Shown: one piece after another, positions 1-6,075 of the stretch | Position numbering within the stretch: position 1 is the first letter of the stretch | Layout: every line of letters begins with the position of its first letter | Assembly: GCA_027005175.1 (NCBI GenBank) | Contig: JALTMC010000254.1 | Location: forward strand, 1 to 6,117 | From: Myxococcales bacterium | GTDB lineage: Bacteria > Myxococcota_C > UBA6777 | DNA: 6,117 bases | Reading direction: 5' to 3' | Translations under genes and position numbers: made by a program | The notes under the pieces: model-generated | The model's input: the letters and a program-made list of their open reading frames with translations, nothing else | Database searches by the model: none | What the model was told of the DNA's origin: nothing

Positions 1-770
1 GTGTTGTGGGCGGCGTTGGTTCTCTTGCCCAACGCAAACGGAGTTCAGGTCATTACGTTTGGGAACTTGATATCCACAACCTGAAGGAACAGAAGTGTAG
101 TCTCTTAAAGGAGATGGTGGGTCAATGCAGTATACAAAAAACAATTCCCTCTTTGGTGTGGGAGCGCTCACAAGGCTTTAAGCGTTTGTTTCTCCAATCT
201 TTGTTTGAAGGAGGTGGCTCTTCTTCGGTGCTGCCGGAGCACACCATGGAAGTGAGTTACTCTACAGGGAGTGAGGCTCTGGCCCACGATATCCAGATGC
301 TGCTTTTGGAGTTTGGTCTCGTAAGTCGAGTTTCCATCTCTGCGAGAGACGAATACAAGGTCGCTCTGACCCAGCGACGCGATGTTAAACTCTTTGCACA
401 ACGTGTTGGCTTTCTTGGTATCAAGCAAGAGAAGCTGTTGGGGGAGCTGGCGGCACAACCTGAGGTGTGCCGGGGTCTCTCTGAAGATGTCATTCCGTTT
501 TTAACAGATTATGTGAGAAGCGAAGAGAGTTCGGACTGGCTTCAAAAGCATAGCTTTGATCGAAGGGAGACGTGGGAACAAGATCGCAGTAAGATATGGT
601 CAGAGATTCAATCTGATGAGGTGAAGGCTGTGATCTTGCCTATCATTGAAGCAGGTTATTACTACGCTACAGTTTCAGAGGTCGAAGAGGCTGGTTTCCA
701 ACCTGTATACTCTTTGAAGGTGGATACAGAGTGTCATTCCTTTCTTTCCAACGGATTTGTAAGCCACAAC
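1..770 (+). mobile_element. Intein, C-terminal ~256 residues, at the gyrA-a site, with LAGLIDADG homing-endonuclease remnant
   Basis: Inteins excise themselves from the host protein. The end is read from VYSLKVDTECHSFLSNGF and the terminal SHN, with the block F histidine, the penultimate His (765-767) and the terminal Asn (768-770) all present, followed by Thr as the +1 extein residue. TEARL normally follows the active-site tyrosine of GyrA/ParC, which is the insertion site of mycobacterial GyrA inteins. Upstream lies a DOD endonuclease region: block D-like TIPSLVW, then the second LAGLIDADG helix FLQSLFEGGGSSS (189-227), then STGSEALAHDIQMLLLEFGL and a KVALTQRRDVKLFAQ segment typical of GyrA/DnaB-type inteins. 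The N-terminal splice block with the nucleophilic Cys/Ser and the first LAGLIDADG helix are left of the window. Motif position 8, normally the metal-binding Asp, is Gly (GGT, 213-215), so endonuclease activity is doubtful while splicing looks preserved. Confidence 0.88.
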
Positions 771-2873
771 ACAGAGGCGCGGTTGCGACCGATTAGTCTT
801 GAGATGTTGGAGGAGCTGAAGCAAGATACGGTGGAGGTTCGCCCGAACTTTGATGGTTCATTGGACGAACCCGTTGTGCTGCCGACACGATTTCCTCATT
901 TGTTGGTGAATGGAGCGTCTGGTATTGCGGTGGGAATGGCGACAAACATCCCTCCACACAATCTGGGTGAGGTGATGGATGGTTTGGTGTATCTTATGGA
1001 GCATCCTGATGCGAGCACTGCCGATTTGACCAAGATCATCAAAGGACCTGACTTTCCAACCGGAGGCCAGGTATTGGCGTCGCGCTCCTTGCGTGCTGAC
1101 ATCTATGAGCAGGGTCAGGGCAATATGATGATGCGTGGCGAGTGGCGTGAGGAGAAGGTTAAGGGCAGGCGCAAGATCCGACGTCTGATCATTAAATCCA
1201 TTCCTTATGGTGTGAACCGCTCGATTGTTGTAGAGAAAATCGCAGATATCATTATCGCTCGAAAGATGGCCCAACTAGTGGACCTTCGGGATGAATCCAC
1301 AGAAGAGACGCGAATTGTGTTGGAGATTAAATCCAACGCAGATCCTGATATGGTGATGGCGTATCTGTACAAAAATACACCGCTGGAGCAGCGCTTTTCT
1401 CTGAATATGACTTGTCTTATCCCCACGTCGAACCCGATGGTGGCCGCCCCTGATCGGTTGTCGCTCAAGCAGGTGTTGGAGCAGTTTATTGGCTATCGTC
1501 TGGAAGTGCTCGACCGTCGCTTTCGCAATGAGTTGGAGCGATTGCAGGCCCGAATCCATCTGCTGATGGGCTTTCGCAAGGTCTTTGGTGACCTGGATGA
1601 AGCGATTCGAATCATCCGTGAGTCGGAGGGGCGCAAAGACTCCCATGAGAAGTTGAAGGCTCGTTTTAAACTGACGGATCGTCAAACCGAAGCCATCTTA
1701 GACACACGGCTCTATCGCATCTCCCGGATGGAAATTGAGACAATTATGAAGGAACTTCGGGAGTTACGTCGTCGTGCTGATGATATCGAGGCGATCTTAG
1801 GTAGTCGTCGTTTGTTGATGGGAGTGATGAAGAGAGAGTGTGAGGAGTTCAAGGAGAAGTTTGCGGAGCCTCGTCGAACCAAGGTTCGTGAACGAACAAC
1901 AGAGGTTGAGATTCAACCCGAAGATCTCATTCAGGTGGAAGACACTCATGTGGTTGTGACCTGTGATGGCTGGATTAAACGGATCAAAACGATCAATGAT
2001 ATCAACACGATTCGAGTGCGTGAAGGCGACTCCATTATGGCCATCTTACCGGGAAGTACAAAGGATGTTGTGTGCTTCTTCTCGAACTTGGGAATCGCGT
2101 ATTCGATGAGGATCTGGGACATCCAGGCAACAGCAGGATACGGTGTCCCTGTCCACAGTGTGTTTAAGTTCAAAGACGGAGAGCGGATCATCCAAGCACT
2201 CAGTCTGGATCCTCGTATCTGTGGGGATATCGGTCTTGTGGAAGAAGGGGCAGAGGCTGGAGTTGCGGAAACGGAAGCAGTGATCCCTGAGTCTCATCTG
2301 TTGGTTGTCACAGAAAAGGGTTCAGGGTCTCGAATTTCGCTGTCATTGTTTCATGAGCCTTCCAACAAGAATGGTCGTCGTTATGTGCGCTTAGGTCGGG
2401 AGGACCAAGCCATTATGACAGCGATGATCTCAGGTCGTGAACGACTTATTCTTGTGAGTCATGAGCACCGTCAGTTGATGTTTCCTGTGGAGCAGGTCAA
2501 GTTCTTGGCCGCCGCAGGTAAGGGGGTTCGTTTGATGCAGCTTGAGGAGGGAGACTCCTTGTTTGCAGCAGCAGTCAGCCGCTCTCCTGAGCAGGGATTG
2601 TGTTTGGAGACGGTGGATGGAGAACAGATTGTACTGAACCGAGAGACCTGCAAAACAGCGAAACGCGCTAGCAAGGGAACTCGAAAGCGTGGTGTCAAGG
2701 GTTGGAAGAGGGTGATTCCAGACCCGATTGTGATACCCTCTCTCAAGGGAGAGCAAGAGCCACTTGCTGCGACGGCGGGGGATCCTGTTGAAACCGCCAA
2801 AAGCCTCGAAGCGAGTGATGGTGTTGAAGAGCATAAGGAGATGGAAGTGAGTGAGCAGGGTGAGTTGTTTTGA
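1..2873 (+). CDS. parC: DNA topoisomerase IV subunit A (ParC/GyrA family), 5'-partial, intein-containing
   Basis: Subunit A of a type IIA topoisomerase cuts and rejoins duplex DNA and works with ParE as an A2B2 complex. The frame is open to the left edge (first whole codon at base 3), so the start, most of the winged-helix domain and the catalytic tyrosine lie outside; the GTG at base 6 is inside an intein, not a start. Mature sequence resumes at 771 with TEARL, followed by NGASGIAVGMATNIPPHN (909-962), GPDFPTGG, SIPYG near 1197, the C-gate coiled-coil helices (about 1490-1810, including RQTEAILDTRLYRIS), and a beta-pinwheel C-terminal domain from about 1935 (DGWIKR, then GVRLMQLEEGD near 2525). 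The tail is basic, then acidic. I find no GyrA box (QRRGGKG), and the protein is followed by a ParE-like gene, so ParC is preferred; divergent GyrA is the alternative. The family and the function are secure; the ParC/GyrA choice is less so. Confidence 0.85.
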   Translation, partial: VVGGVGSLAQRKRSSGHYVWELDIHNLKEQKCSLLKEMVGQCSIQKTIPSLVWERSQGFKRLFLQSLFEGGGSSSVLPEHTMEVSYSTGSEALAHDIQMLLLEFGLVSRVSISARDEYKVALTQRRDVKLFAQRVGFLGIKQEKLLGELAAQPEVCRGLSEDVIPFLTDYVRSEESSDWLQKHSFDRRETWEQDRSKIWSEIQSDEVKAVILPIIEAGYYYATVSEVEEAGFQPVYSLKVDTECHSFLSNGFVSHNTEARLRPISLEMLEELKQDTVEVRPNFDGSLDEPVVLPTRFPHLLVNGASGIAVGMATNIPPHNLGEVMDGLVYLMEHPDASTADLTKIIKGPDFPTGGQVLASRSLRADIYEQGQGNMMMRGEWREEKVKGRRKIRRLIIKSIPYGVNRSIVVEKIADIIIARKMAQLVDLRDESTEETRIVLEIKSNADPDMVMAYLYKNTPLEQRFSLNMTCLIPTSNPMVAAPDRLSLKQVLEQFIGYRLEVLDRRFRNELERLQARIHLLMGFRKVFGDLDEAIRIIRESEGRKDSHEKLKARFKLTDRQTEAILDTRLYRISRMEIETIMKELRELRRRADDIEAILGSRRLLMGVMKRECEEFKEKFAEPRRTKVRERTTEVEIQPEDLIQVEDTHVVVTCDGWIKRIKTINDINTIRVREGDSIMAILPGSTKDVVCFFSNLGIAYSMRIWDIQATAGYGVPVHSVFKFKDGERIIQALSLDPRICGDIGLVEEGAEAGVAETEAVIPESHLLVVTEKGSGSRISLSLFHEPSNKNGRRYVRLGREDQAIMTAMISGRERLILVSHEHRQLMFPVEQVKFLAAAGKGVRLMQLEEGDSLFAAAVSRSPEQGLCLETVDGEQIVLNRETCKTAKRASKGTRKRGVKGWKRVIPDPIVIPSLKGEQEPLAATAGDPVETAKSLEASDGVEEHKEMEVSEQGELF

Positions 2874-2894
2874 TATTTCTGGTAGGGTGAACTC

Positions 2895-2995
2895 AAAGAG
2901 CAAGCACAGGGCAAAAGAGCAAAAACACAGTCGGCTAAACCGAGCACTTGCTTCGCGATCACCTGTGGAAGAGAAAACATCGGGCGAAAGAGCAA
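2895..2995 (+). repeat. Short direct repeats AAAGAGCAA in the parC-parE gap
   Basis: The 151 bases between the two topoisomerase genes hold three exact copies of AAAGAGCAA at 2895-2903, 2914-2922 and 2987-2995. The second and third extend to 14 bases (GGGCRAAAGAGCAA, 13/14 identical, 2909-2922 and 2982-2995). I see no clear promoter or terminator in this gap, so co-transcription of parC and parE is the simpler reading. The repeats could be remnants of a small duplication or simply purine-rich spacer. Confidence 0.5.
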
Positions 2996-3024
2996 GATAG
3001 GGCTGAACAGAGGGATGTTAGTTG

Positions 3025-4956
3025 ATGGCGGCAAGGAAAAGAACAGATAGCGCACAGAACAATTACTCGGCTGGTGATATCACATTGCTGGAGGGGCTGG
3101 AGGCAGTGCGCAAGCGTCCAGCGATGTATATTGGTGGAGCCCATAAGGCGGGACTTCATCATCTGCTGTGGGAGATCGTCGATAACTCCGTCGATGAGGT
3201 GATGAACGGCTACGCGACAGAGATTGAAGTGCGTTTGCACGCCAATGGTCGCACAGTGTCAGTCAAAGACAATGGACGTGGGATTCCCATAGGGATTCAT
3301 CCTCAGTACAAAAAGCCCACCTTGGAGTTGATCCTCACCAACCTGCACTCTGGCGGTAAATTCAACAGCGAAAACTATGCTCACTCCGGTGGTTTGCATG
3401 GTGTGGGTATTTCTGTTGTGAATGCTCTTAGTGAGCAGATGAAGGTGGAAGTTCGTCGTGATGGCGGACGACATGAGCAGGAGTTCTCGAAAGGCACTCC
3501 TCTTGCTCCGATTAAGCGAGTGGGAAACACCCGAAGTACCGGAACAACTGTCACCTTTCAGGCCGACAAAGAGATCTTTCGAGATGGCACCACCTTCGAT
3601 GCAAAGATGGTTCGTGACCGTCTTGATATCGCATCCTATCTTCATCGTGGCTTAAAGATTAAGTTTCGAAATGAAGTGGATGGTGTGGAAGAAGAGTTTT
3701 ATCGCGAAGGAGGCCTGGAGGATTATCTTGAATTTCTCTTGCAAGCGCGATCCAAAAAGCCCGCTCATGAAGGCAACTTTGTGTTTCAGGGCAATGGTGA
3801 AATGCGGATTGAAGTTGCCTTGTGTTGGACCGAAGCCACAGATGAAGTGTTCAAGTCGTTTGTGAATGGTATCACAACACGTTCAGGTGGAACACATGAA
3901 AATGGCTTAAAAGGTGCGATGGCCAAAGCTGTCCGAAACTATATCACGACCCACAAGCTGTTGCCCAAAGGTCTCACGATCTCAACGGATGATATCCGTG
4001 AGGGAGTGGTGGCGTTGCTCAGTGTGTATATCGCTGAGCCACAGTTTCAAGGGCAAACCAAAGAGCGGCTCAACAACCCTGAAATTCAGCCCGTGATCGA
4101 CCAGATCTTACGATCCTCTCTAGAGCAATGGCTCAACGAAAACAGTACAGCCGCCCGGGCTATTGTGGCTCGAATTATTATGTCAGCACGAGCACGTGCT
4201 GCTTCGCGTGCTGCCTCTCAAGTGGTACGTCGTCAGAGCGCGACGCGCCGTCTCTCTCTTCCGGGAAAGCTGGCCGACTGTTCCCAAGAGGATGCGAGCA
4301 AAACCGAATTGTTTATTGTGGAAGGTGACTCTGCCGGGGGCTCTGCAAAAATGGGGCGCGACCGCAAAACACAAGCCATTCTTCCGTTGCGTGGAAAAGT
4401 GCTCAACACAGAAACAGCCACCCTTAAAAAGGTCCTGAACAACAAAGAACTCGGTGATATCGTACAGGCTTTGGGCTGTGGTATCGGCAAGTCCTTTGAT
4501 GTGGATCGCTTGAGGTATAACAAAATCATCCTGTTGATGGACGCAGATGCCGATGGTCATCATATCGCAACTCTTTTGTTGACGTTTTTTTACCGTCATA
4601 TGCCCGAGCTGATCCATGGAGGTCATGTCTATATTGCACAGCCTCCTCTATATCGAATCTCGATACGCAAACAAATCCATTGGGTTCTAAGTGATGATGA
4701 AAAAGACGAGATCATAGCAGAGGCACCAGCCAACGCCAACATCGACATTCAGCGTTTTAAGGGCCTGGGTGAGATGATGCCCAAGGTTCTGCGGGATACA
4801 ACCCTCGACCCTGCCAAGCGTACTCTGTTGCGTGTGGGAATTGATGACCCTCTACAAACCGATCAAACCATGAGTGACCTCCTCGGGCGTGACGCCACCG
4901 CTCGATACCGCTTCATTATGGAACGCTCCCATGAAGTTGATGAAGTGGATACCTAA
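3025..4956 (+). CDS. parE: DNA topoisomerase IV subunit B (ParE/GyrB family)
   Basis: ATPase subunit that drives strand passage by ParC. Seen in order: GHKL ATPase with YIGG (35-38), EIVDNSVDE (catalytic Glu50, Mg-ATP Asn54), DNGRGIP (82-88) and the ATP-lid SGGLHGVGISVVNALS (121-136); the transducer domain; a TOPRIM domain with EGDSAGGSAK (Glu433 on) and DADADG (506-511, metal-binding acids); and QRFKGLGEMMP (576 on) in the tail. At 643 residues it is the short form, without the ~170-residue insert of enterobacterial GyrB, and DADADG with GHHI in place of DVDGAHI fits ParE-like proteins of deltaproteobacteria. Start: ATG at 3025, ten bases after AGAGGG (3009-3014); an in-frame TTG directly before it (3022) has 7-base spacing and would add one residue. 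GyrB is the alternative name; the neighbouring parC-type gene favours ParE. Confidence 0.93.
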   Translation: MAARKRTDSAQNNYSAGDITLLEGLEAVRKRPAMYIGGAHKAGLHHLLWEIVDNSVDEVMNGYATEIEVRLHANGRTVSVKDNGRGIPIGIHPQYKKPTLELILTNLHSGGKFNSENYAHSGGLHGVGISVVNALSEQMKVEVRRDGGRHEQEFSKGTPLAPIKRVGNTRSTGTTVTFQADKEIFRDGTTFDAKMVRDRLDIASYLHRGLKIKFRNEVDGVEEEFYREGGLEDYLEFLLQARSKKPAHEGNFVFQGNGEMRIEVALCWTEATDEVFKSFVNGITTRSGGTHENGLKGAMAKAVRNYITTHKLLPKGLTISTDDIREGVVALLSVYIAEPQFQGQTKERLNNPEIQPVIDQILRSSLEQWLNENSTAARAIVARIIMSARARAASRAASQVVRRQSATRRLSLPGKLADCSQEDASKTELFIVEGDSAGGSAKMGRDRKTQAILPLRGKVLNTETATLKKVLNNKELGDIVQALGCGIGKSFDVDRLRYNKIILLMDADADGHHIATLLLTFFYRHMPELIHGGHVYIAQPPLYRISIRKQIHWVLSDDEKDEIIAEAPANANIDIQRFKGLGEMMPKVLRDTTLDPAKRTLLRVGIDDPLQTDQTMSDLLGRDATARYRFIMERSHEVDEVDT

Positions 4957-5208
4957 ATGGACTTGTTTAAACAAAAAAGTCACTTGTTGATGTTGGTGAC
5001 AAGGAAGATGCCTTATGGCAAGTTTGAGGGACGCTTGATCTGTGATCTGCCTGAGCATTATCTACTCTGGTATCACGAACAAGGATTCCCAAAAGGTCAA
5101 CTTGGCGACTTGATGGCGTCGATGTATGAAATCCGACTCAATGGCTTAGAATACCTACTAAAACCATTGAAGAAAAAACACAAAATACACTTTCATTTTG
5201 GGGAGTGA
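4957..5208 (+). CDS. DUF3820 family small protein (function unknown)
   Basis: An 83-residue protein whose core, MPYGKFEGRLICDLPEHY (18-35), followed by LLW, GFPKG (43-47), LG and EIRLNGLEYLL (58-68), matches my memory of DUF3820, also listed as a putative quorum-sensing-regulated virulence factor family (PF12843). The biochemical role is unknown to me; there is no signal peptide or membrane segment. The ATG follows the parE TAA with no intervening base and in the same frame, so reinitiation by ribosomes finishing parE, or stop readthrough giving a fusion, is possible. No good Shine-Dalgarno precedes it. An ATG at 5008 (Met18) has AAGGA only two bases upstream, so the first 17 residues are less certain, although residues like LVTRK before the core are usual in the family. 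The C-terminal end is Lys/His-rich (KKKHKIHFHF). Confidence 0.85.
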   Translation: MDLFKQKSHLLMLVTRKMPYGKFEGRLICDLPEHYLLWYHEQGFPKGQLGDLMASMYEIRLNGLEYLLKPLKKKHKIHFHFGE

Positions 5209-5277
5209 AGCCGAAAGCGGTACAGTTAGACAGATTGCTGCACATAGAAGAAAAAGCACAAAGCACACTTTTATTTT
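5169..5277 (+). repeat. Imperfect direct repeat of the DUF3820 gene's 3' end
   Basis: Bases 5169-5199, which encode the Lys/His-rich tail, recur at 5247-5277, 78 bases downstream, with 27 of 31 bases identical. The offset is a multiple of three, and the second copy read in the gene's frame gives KKKHKAHFYF followed shortly by TGA at 5287. Two stops (TAG at 5227 and 5245) separate the copies in that frame. This looks like a partial tandem duplication that has decayed, not a second functional gene. Confidence 0.6.
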
Positions 5278-5424
5278 ACGGGAACCTGACAGCCTGTAAA
5301 AGAAATGGACATAGAGAACTCTCCTGTAGATTCGTGGAACTGAACCCCCACTCTGAGACTCTCGGATCTACCCCTTCGGGGCACTCAAAACACGTTGTCC
5401 TTCAGGGCAAACCAAAGGGTTGAG
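5209..5424 (+). other. Putative structured 3' untranslated region of the parC-parE operon
   Basis: No gene is accepted here. The RNA could fold into several small stems: GTAGAT (5326-5331) with ATCTAC (5366-5371), enclosing GTGG/CCAC (5334-5337 with 5348-5351) and GAG/CTC (5355-5357 with 5361-5363); a CCC-TTCG-GGG hairpin within 5371-5381; and GTCC-TTCA-GGGC at 5397-5408. A 72-codon GTG frame (5205-5423) overlaps the DUF3820 stop, but its product resembles no family I know and it runs through the decayed duplicate. I see no match to tRNA, SRP RNA, tmRNA or a known riboswitch. Confidence 0.35.
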
Positions 5425-5447
5425 CCGACTTCAGTCGGGTTTTTCTT
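5425..5447 (+). terminator. Rho-independent terminator of the parC-parE-DUF3820 unit
   Basis: CCGAC (5425-5429), loop TTCA, GTCGG (5434-5438), then TTTTTCTT from 5440. The 5-bp GC-rich stem plus T tract is a standard intrinsic terminator on the + strand. It lies 217 bases after the last gene and probably ends the whole operon transcript. Confidence 0.8.
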
Positions 5448-5450
5448 CCT

Positions 5451-5478
5451 CAGTGTGGGGGGTTTTAGCCCCACTCTG
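5451..5478 (+). other. Imperfect hairpin just after the terminator
   Basis: CAG-T-GTGGGG (5451-5460) pairs with CCCCAC-T-CTG (5469-5478) around an 8-base loop: six GC-rich pairs, one T-T mismatch and three more pairs. No T tract follows on either strand, so it is not an obvious second terminator. Its right arm CCCCACTCTGA (5469-5479) is repeated exactly at 5346-5356 in the upstream 3' region, so the left arm could pair with either copy. Confidence 0.5.
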
Positions 5479-5514
5479 AACCTGCGTAGACTTGCACACC
5501 AAAGGAGGTTATTC

Positions 5515-5541
5515 ATGGTCACGTCCATTTTATTTTCATAA
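5515..5541 (+). CDS. Possible 8-codon micro-ORF behind a near-perfect Shine-Dalgarno sequence
   Basis: AAAGGAGGT (5501-5509), almost the full complement of the 16S rRNA 3' end, stands six bases (from GGAGG) before ATG at 5515. The frame reads MVTSILFS and ends in tandem TAA TAA (5539-5544). It may be a leader peptide or a translated regulatory element, the beginning of a gene destroyed by later change, or chance. The frame stays open from 5545 to 5811 after the two stops, but the residues there (rich in His, Asn, Lys, Ser) look like translated G-poor spacer DNA. No clear promoter is visible between the terminator at 5425 and this site. Confidence 0.25.
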   Translation: MVTSILFS

Positions 5542-5544
5542 TAA

Positions 5545-5860
5545 TATCTAAGTTATAGCGTGTTTTTACTCAAACACTGTAAGAAGCCCGTTATATCCAC
5601 AATTTTCTCTCTTTCCCTAGAAAAGTCTCCCCTCCAACACTGGATGGCCTCACACTCAAATAGCATCCAAAATGTTTGTCCTCTCTTTCCCTGGAAAAAT
5701 ATCCACTCTGACACTCTTCACAACAAACATCTGCTCGTCACAATGCACAAAAACTGCAATAACCACAAAAACTACGAAACTCACAATACCTATAAACTCT
5801 ATGCAGCCTAGAAAGAAAGCACTCCCTTAAAAAGAACCTCTACCTGCATGTCACATATTT
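5545..5860. other. G-poor intergenic stretch without a recognisable gene
   Basis: The + strand here is rich in A and C and very poor in G, most clearly from about 5700 to 5830. An open frame at 5560-5811 exists because G-poor, AC-rich DNA contains few stop codons; it has no ribosome binding site at its GTG and no family resemblance. The minus strand shows no substantial frame. The segment also contains the 35-base repeat pair listed separately. Confidence 0.6.
5607..5715 (+). repeat. Degenerate 35-base direct repeat pair
   Basis: Bases 5607-5641 and 5681-5715 share 29 of 35 positions; both begin CTCTCTTTCCCT and end ACACT. They are separated by 39 bases. With a 3-4 base gap the similarity seems to extend upstream to an ATCCA motif (5595 and 5665). 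The repeat length and spacing recall a CRISPR unit, but the identity is low, there are only two copies and the sequence differs from the repeat at 6076, so a decayed tandem duplication of about 74 bases is the better reading. Confidence 0.5.
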
Positions 5861-5903
5861 CCGCTAACCTCACACCCTCGATAAAACGGGGGGGGGTTAG
5901 CGG
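5861..5903. repeat. Inverted repeat CCGCTAACC / GGTTAGCGG with a G9 run
   Basis: CCGCTAACC (5861-5869) is the exact reverse complement of GGTTAGCGG (5895-5903), with a 25-base loop that holds CACACCC and a run of nine G (5888-5896, the last two shared with the right arm). Some C-G pairs could lengthen the stem inwards. No T tract follows on the + strand. It sits at the left border of the CRISPR leader and could be a protein-binding site, a weak terminator shielding the array, or a boundary element. Confidence 0.55.
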
Positions 5904-6075
5904 CGATCTATTTCAAACGTCACAACCTACTGTTAATCATAACAAAACAAACTATTTCAAATAAAGTGTTGACATTTCTCTGTCAAGGTTTATTATACCT
6001 TGTGTGAGGAGAAAACTAGAGGTTAGCGATTCGGCATTTTTTCCCACACAATTACAGATGGTTGGCAATAGTACT
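5904..6075 (+). promoter_or_regulatory. CRISPR leader (inferred)
   Basis: An AT-rich, gene-free stretch directly upstream of the repeat-like unit at 6076. It contains the direct repeat CTATTTCAAA at 5908-5917 and 5952-5961, a strong sigma70-like promoter at 5969-5996, and then about 70 bases of probably transcribed leader with a segment complementary to the repeat. In type I and III loci the leader lies at the 5' side of repeats ending in ATTGAAAC, which agrees with this order. The left limit is set only by the neighbouring inverted repeat and is approximate. Confidence 0.6.
5969..5996 (+). promoter_or_regulatory. Sigma70-like promoter of the CRISPR array, with a dyad over the -35
   Basis: A consensus -35 TTGACA (5969-5974), a 16-base spacer and a 5/6 -10 TATTAT (5991-5996) point rightwards; transcription would start near 6003. 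The -35 is also the left arm of a perfect inverted repeat, TTGACA-TTTCTC-TGTCAA (5969-5986), which could be an operator for a dimeric repressor, or chance. The only candidate transcript product is the leader plus array, because no gene follows within the window. Confidence 0.65.

Noticed and set aside
6-8. GTG as the start of a 955-residue protein
   Set aside because: The frame is open to the left edge and this codon falls within the intein endonuclease region; the true start is upstream of the window.
168-458. Minus-strand frames opposite the intein, parC and parE
   Set aside because: All long minus-strand frames lie opposite well-supported genes, give basic, Arg/Ser/Leu-rich products without family features, and are shadows of the coding strand.
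5205-5423. 72-codon frame starting GTG in a 4-base overlap with the DUF3820 stop and ending just before the terminator
   Set aside because: The arrangement is tempting, but the product matches no family I know, GGGGAG abuts the GTG with no spacing, and the frame runs across the decayed 31-base duplication and the hairpin series.
5397-5424. GGGCAAACC resembling the c-di-GMP-I riboswitch core
   Set aside because: The rest of the conserved core and the second stem are missing, and it lies at the 3' end of a transcript instead of in front of a gene.
5607-5715. A second CRISPR array of two repeats
   Set aside because: Only 83% identity, pyrimidine-rich low complexity, no hairpin or GAAAC end, and unrelated to the repeat at 6076.
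5560-5811. 83-codon frame on the + strand
   Set aside because: GTG start without ribosome binding site, odd His/Asn/Lys composition, and openness explained by G-poor AC-rich DNA; the repeat pair inside is offset by 74 bases, not a multiple of three.
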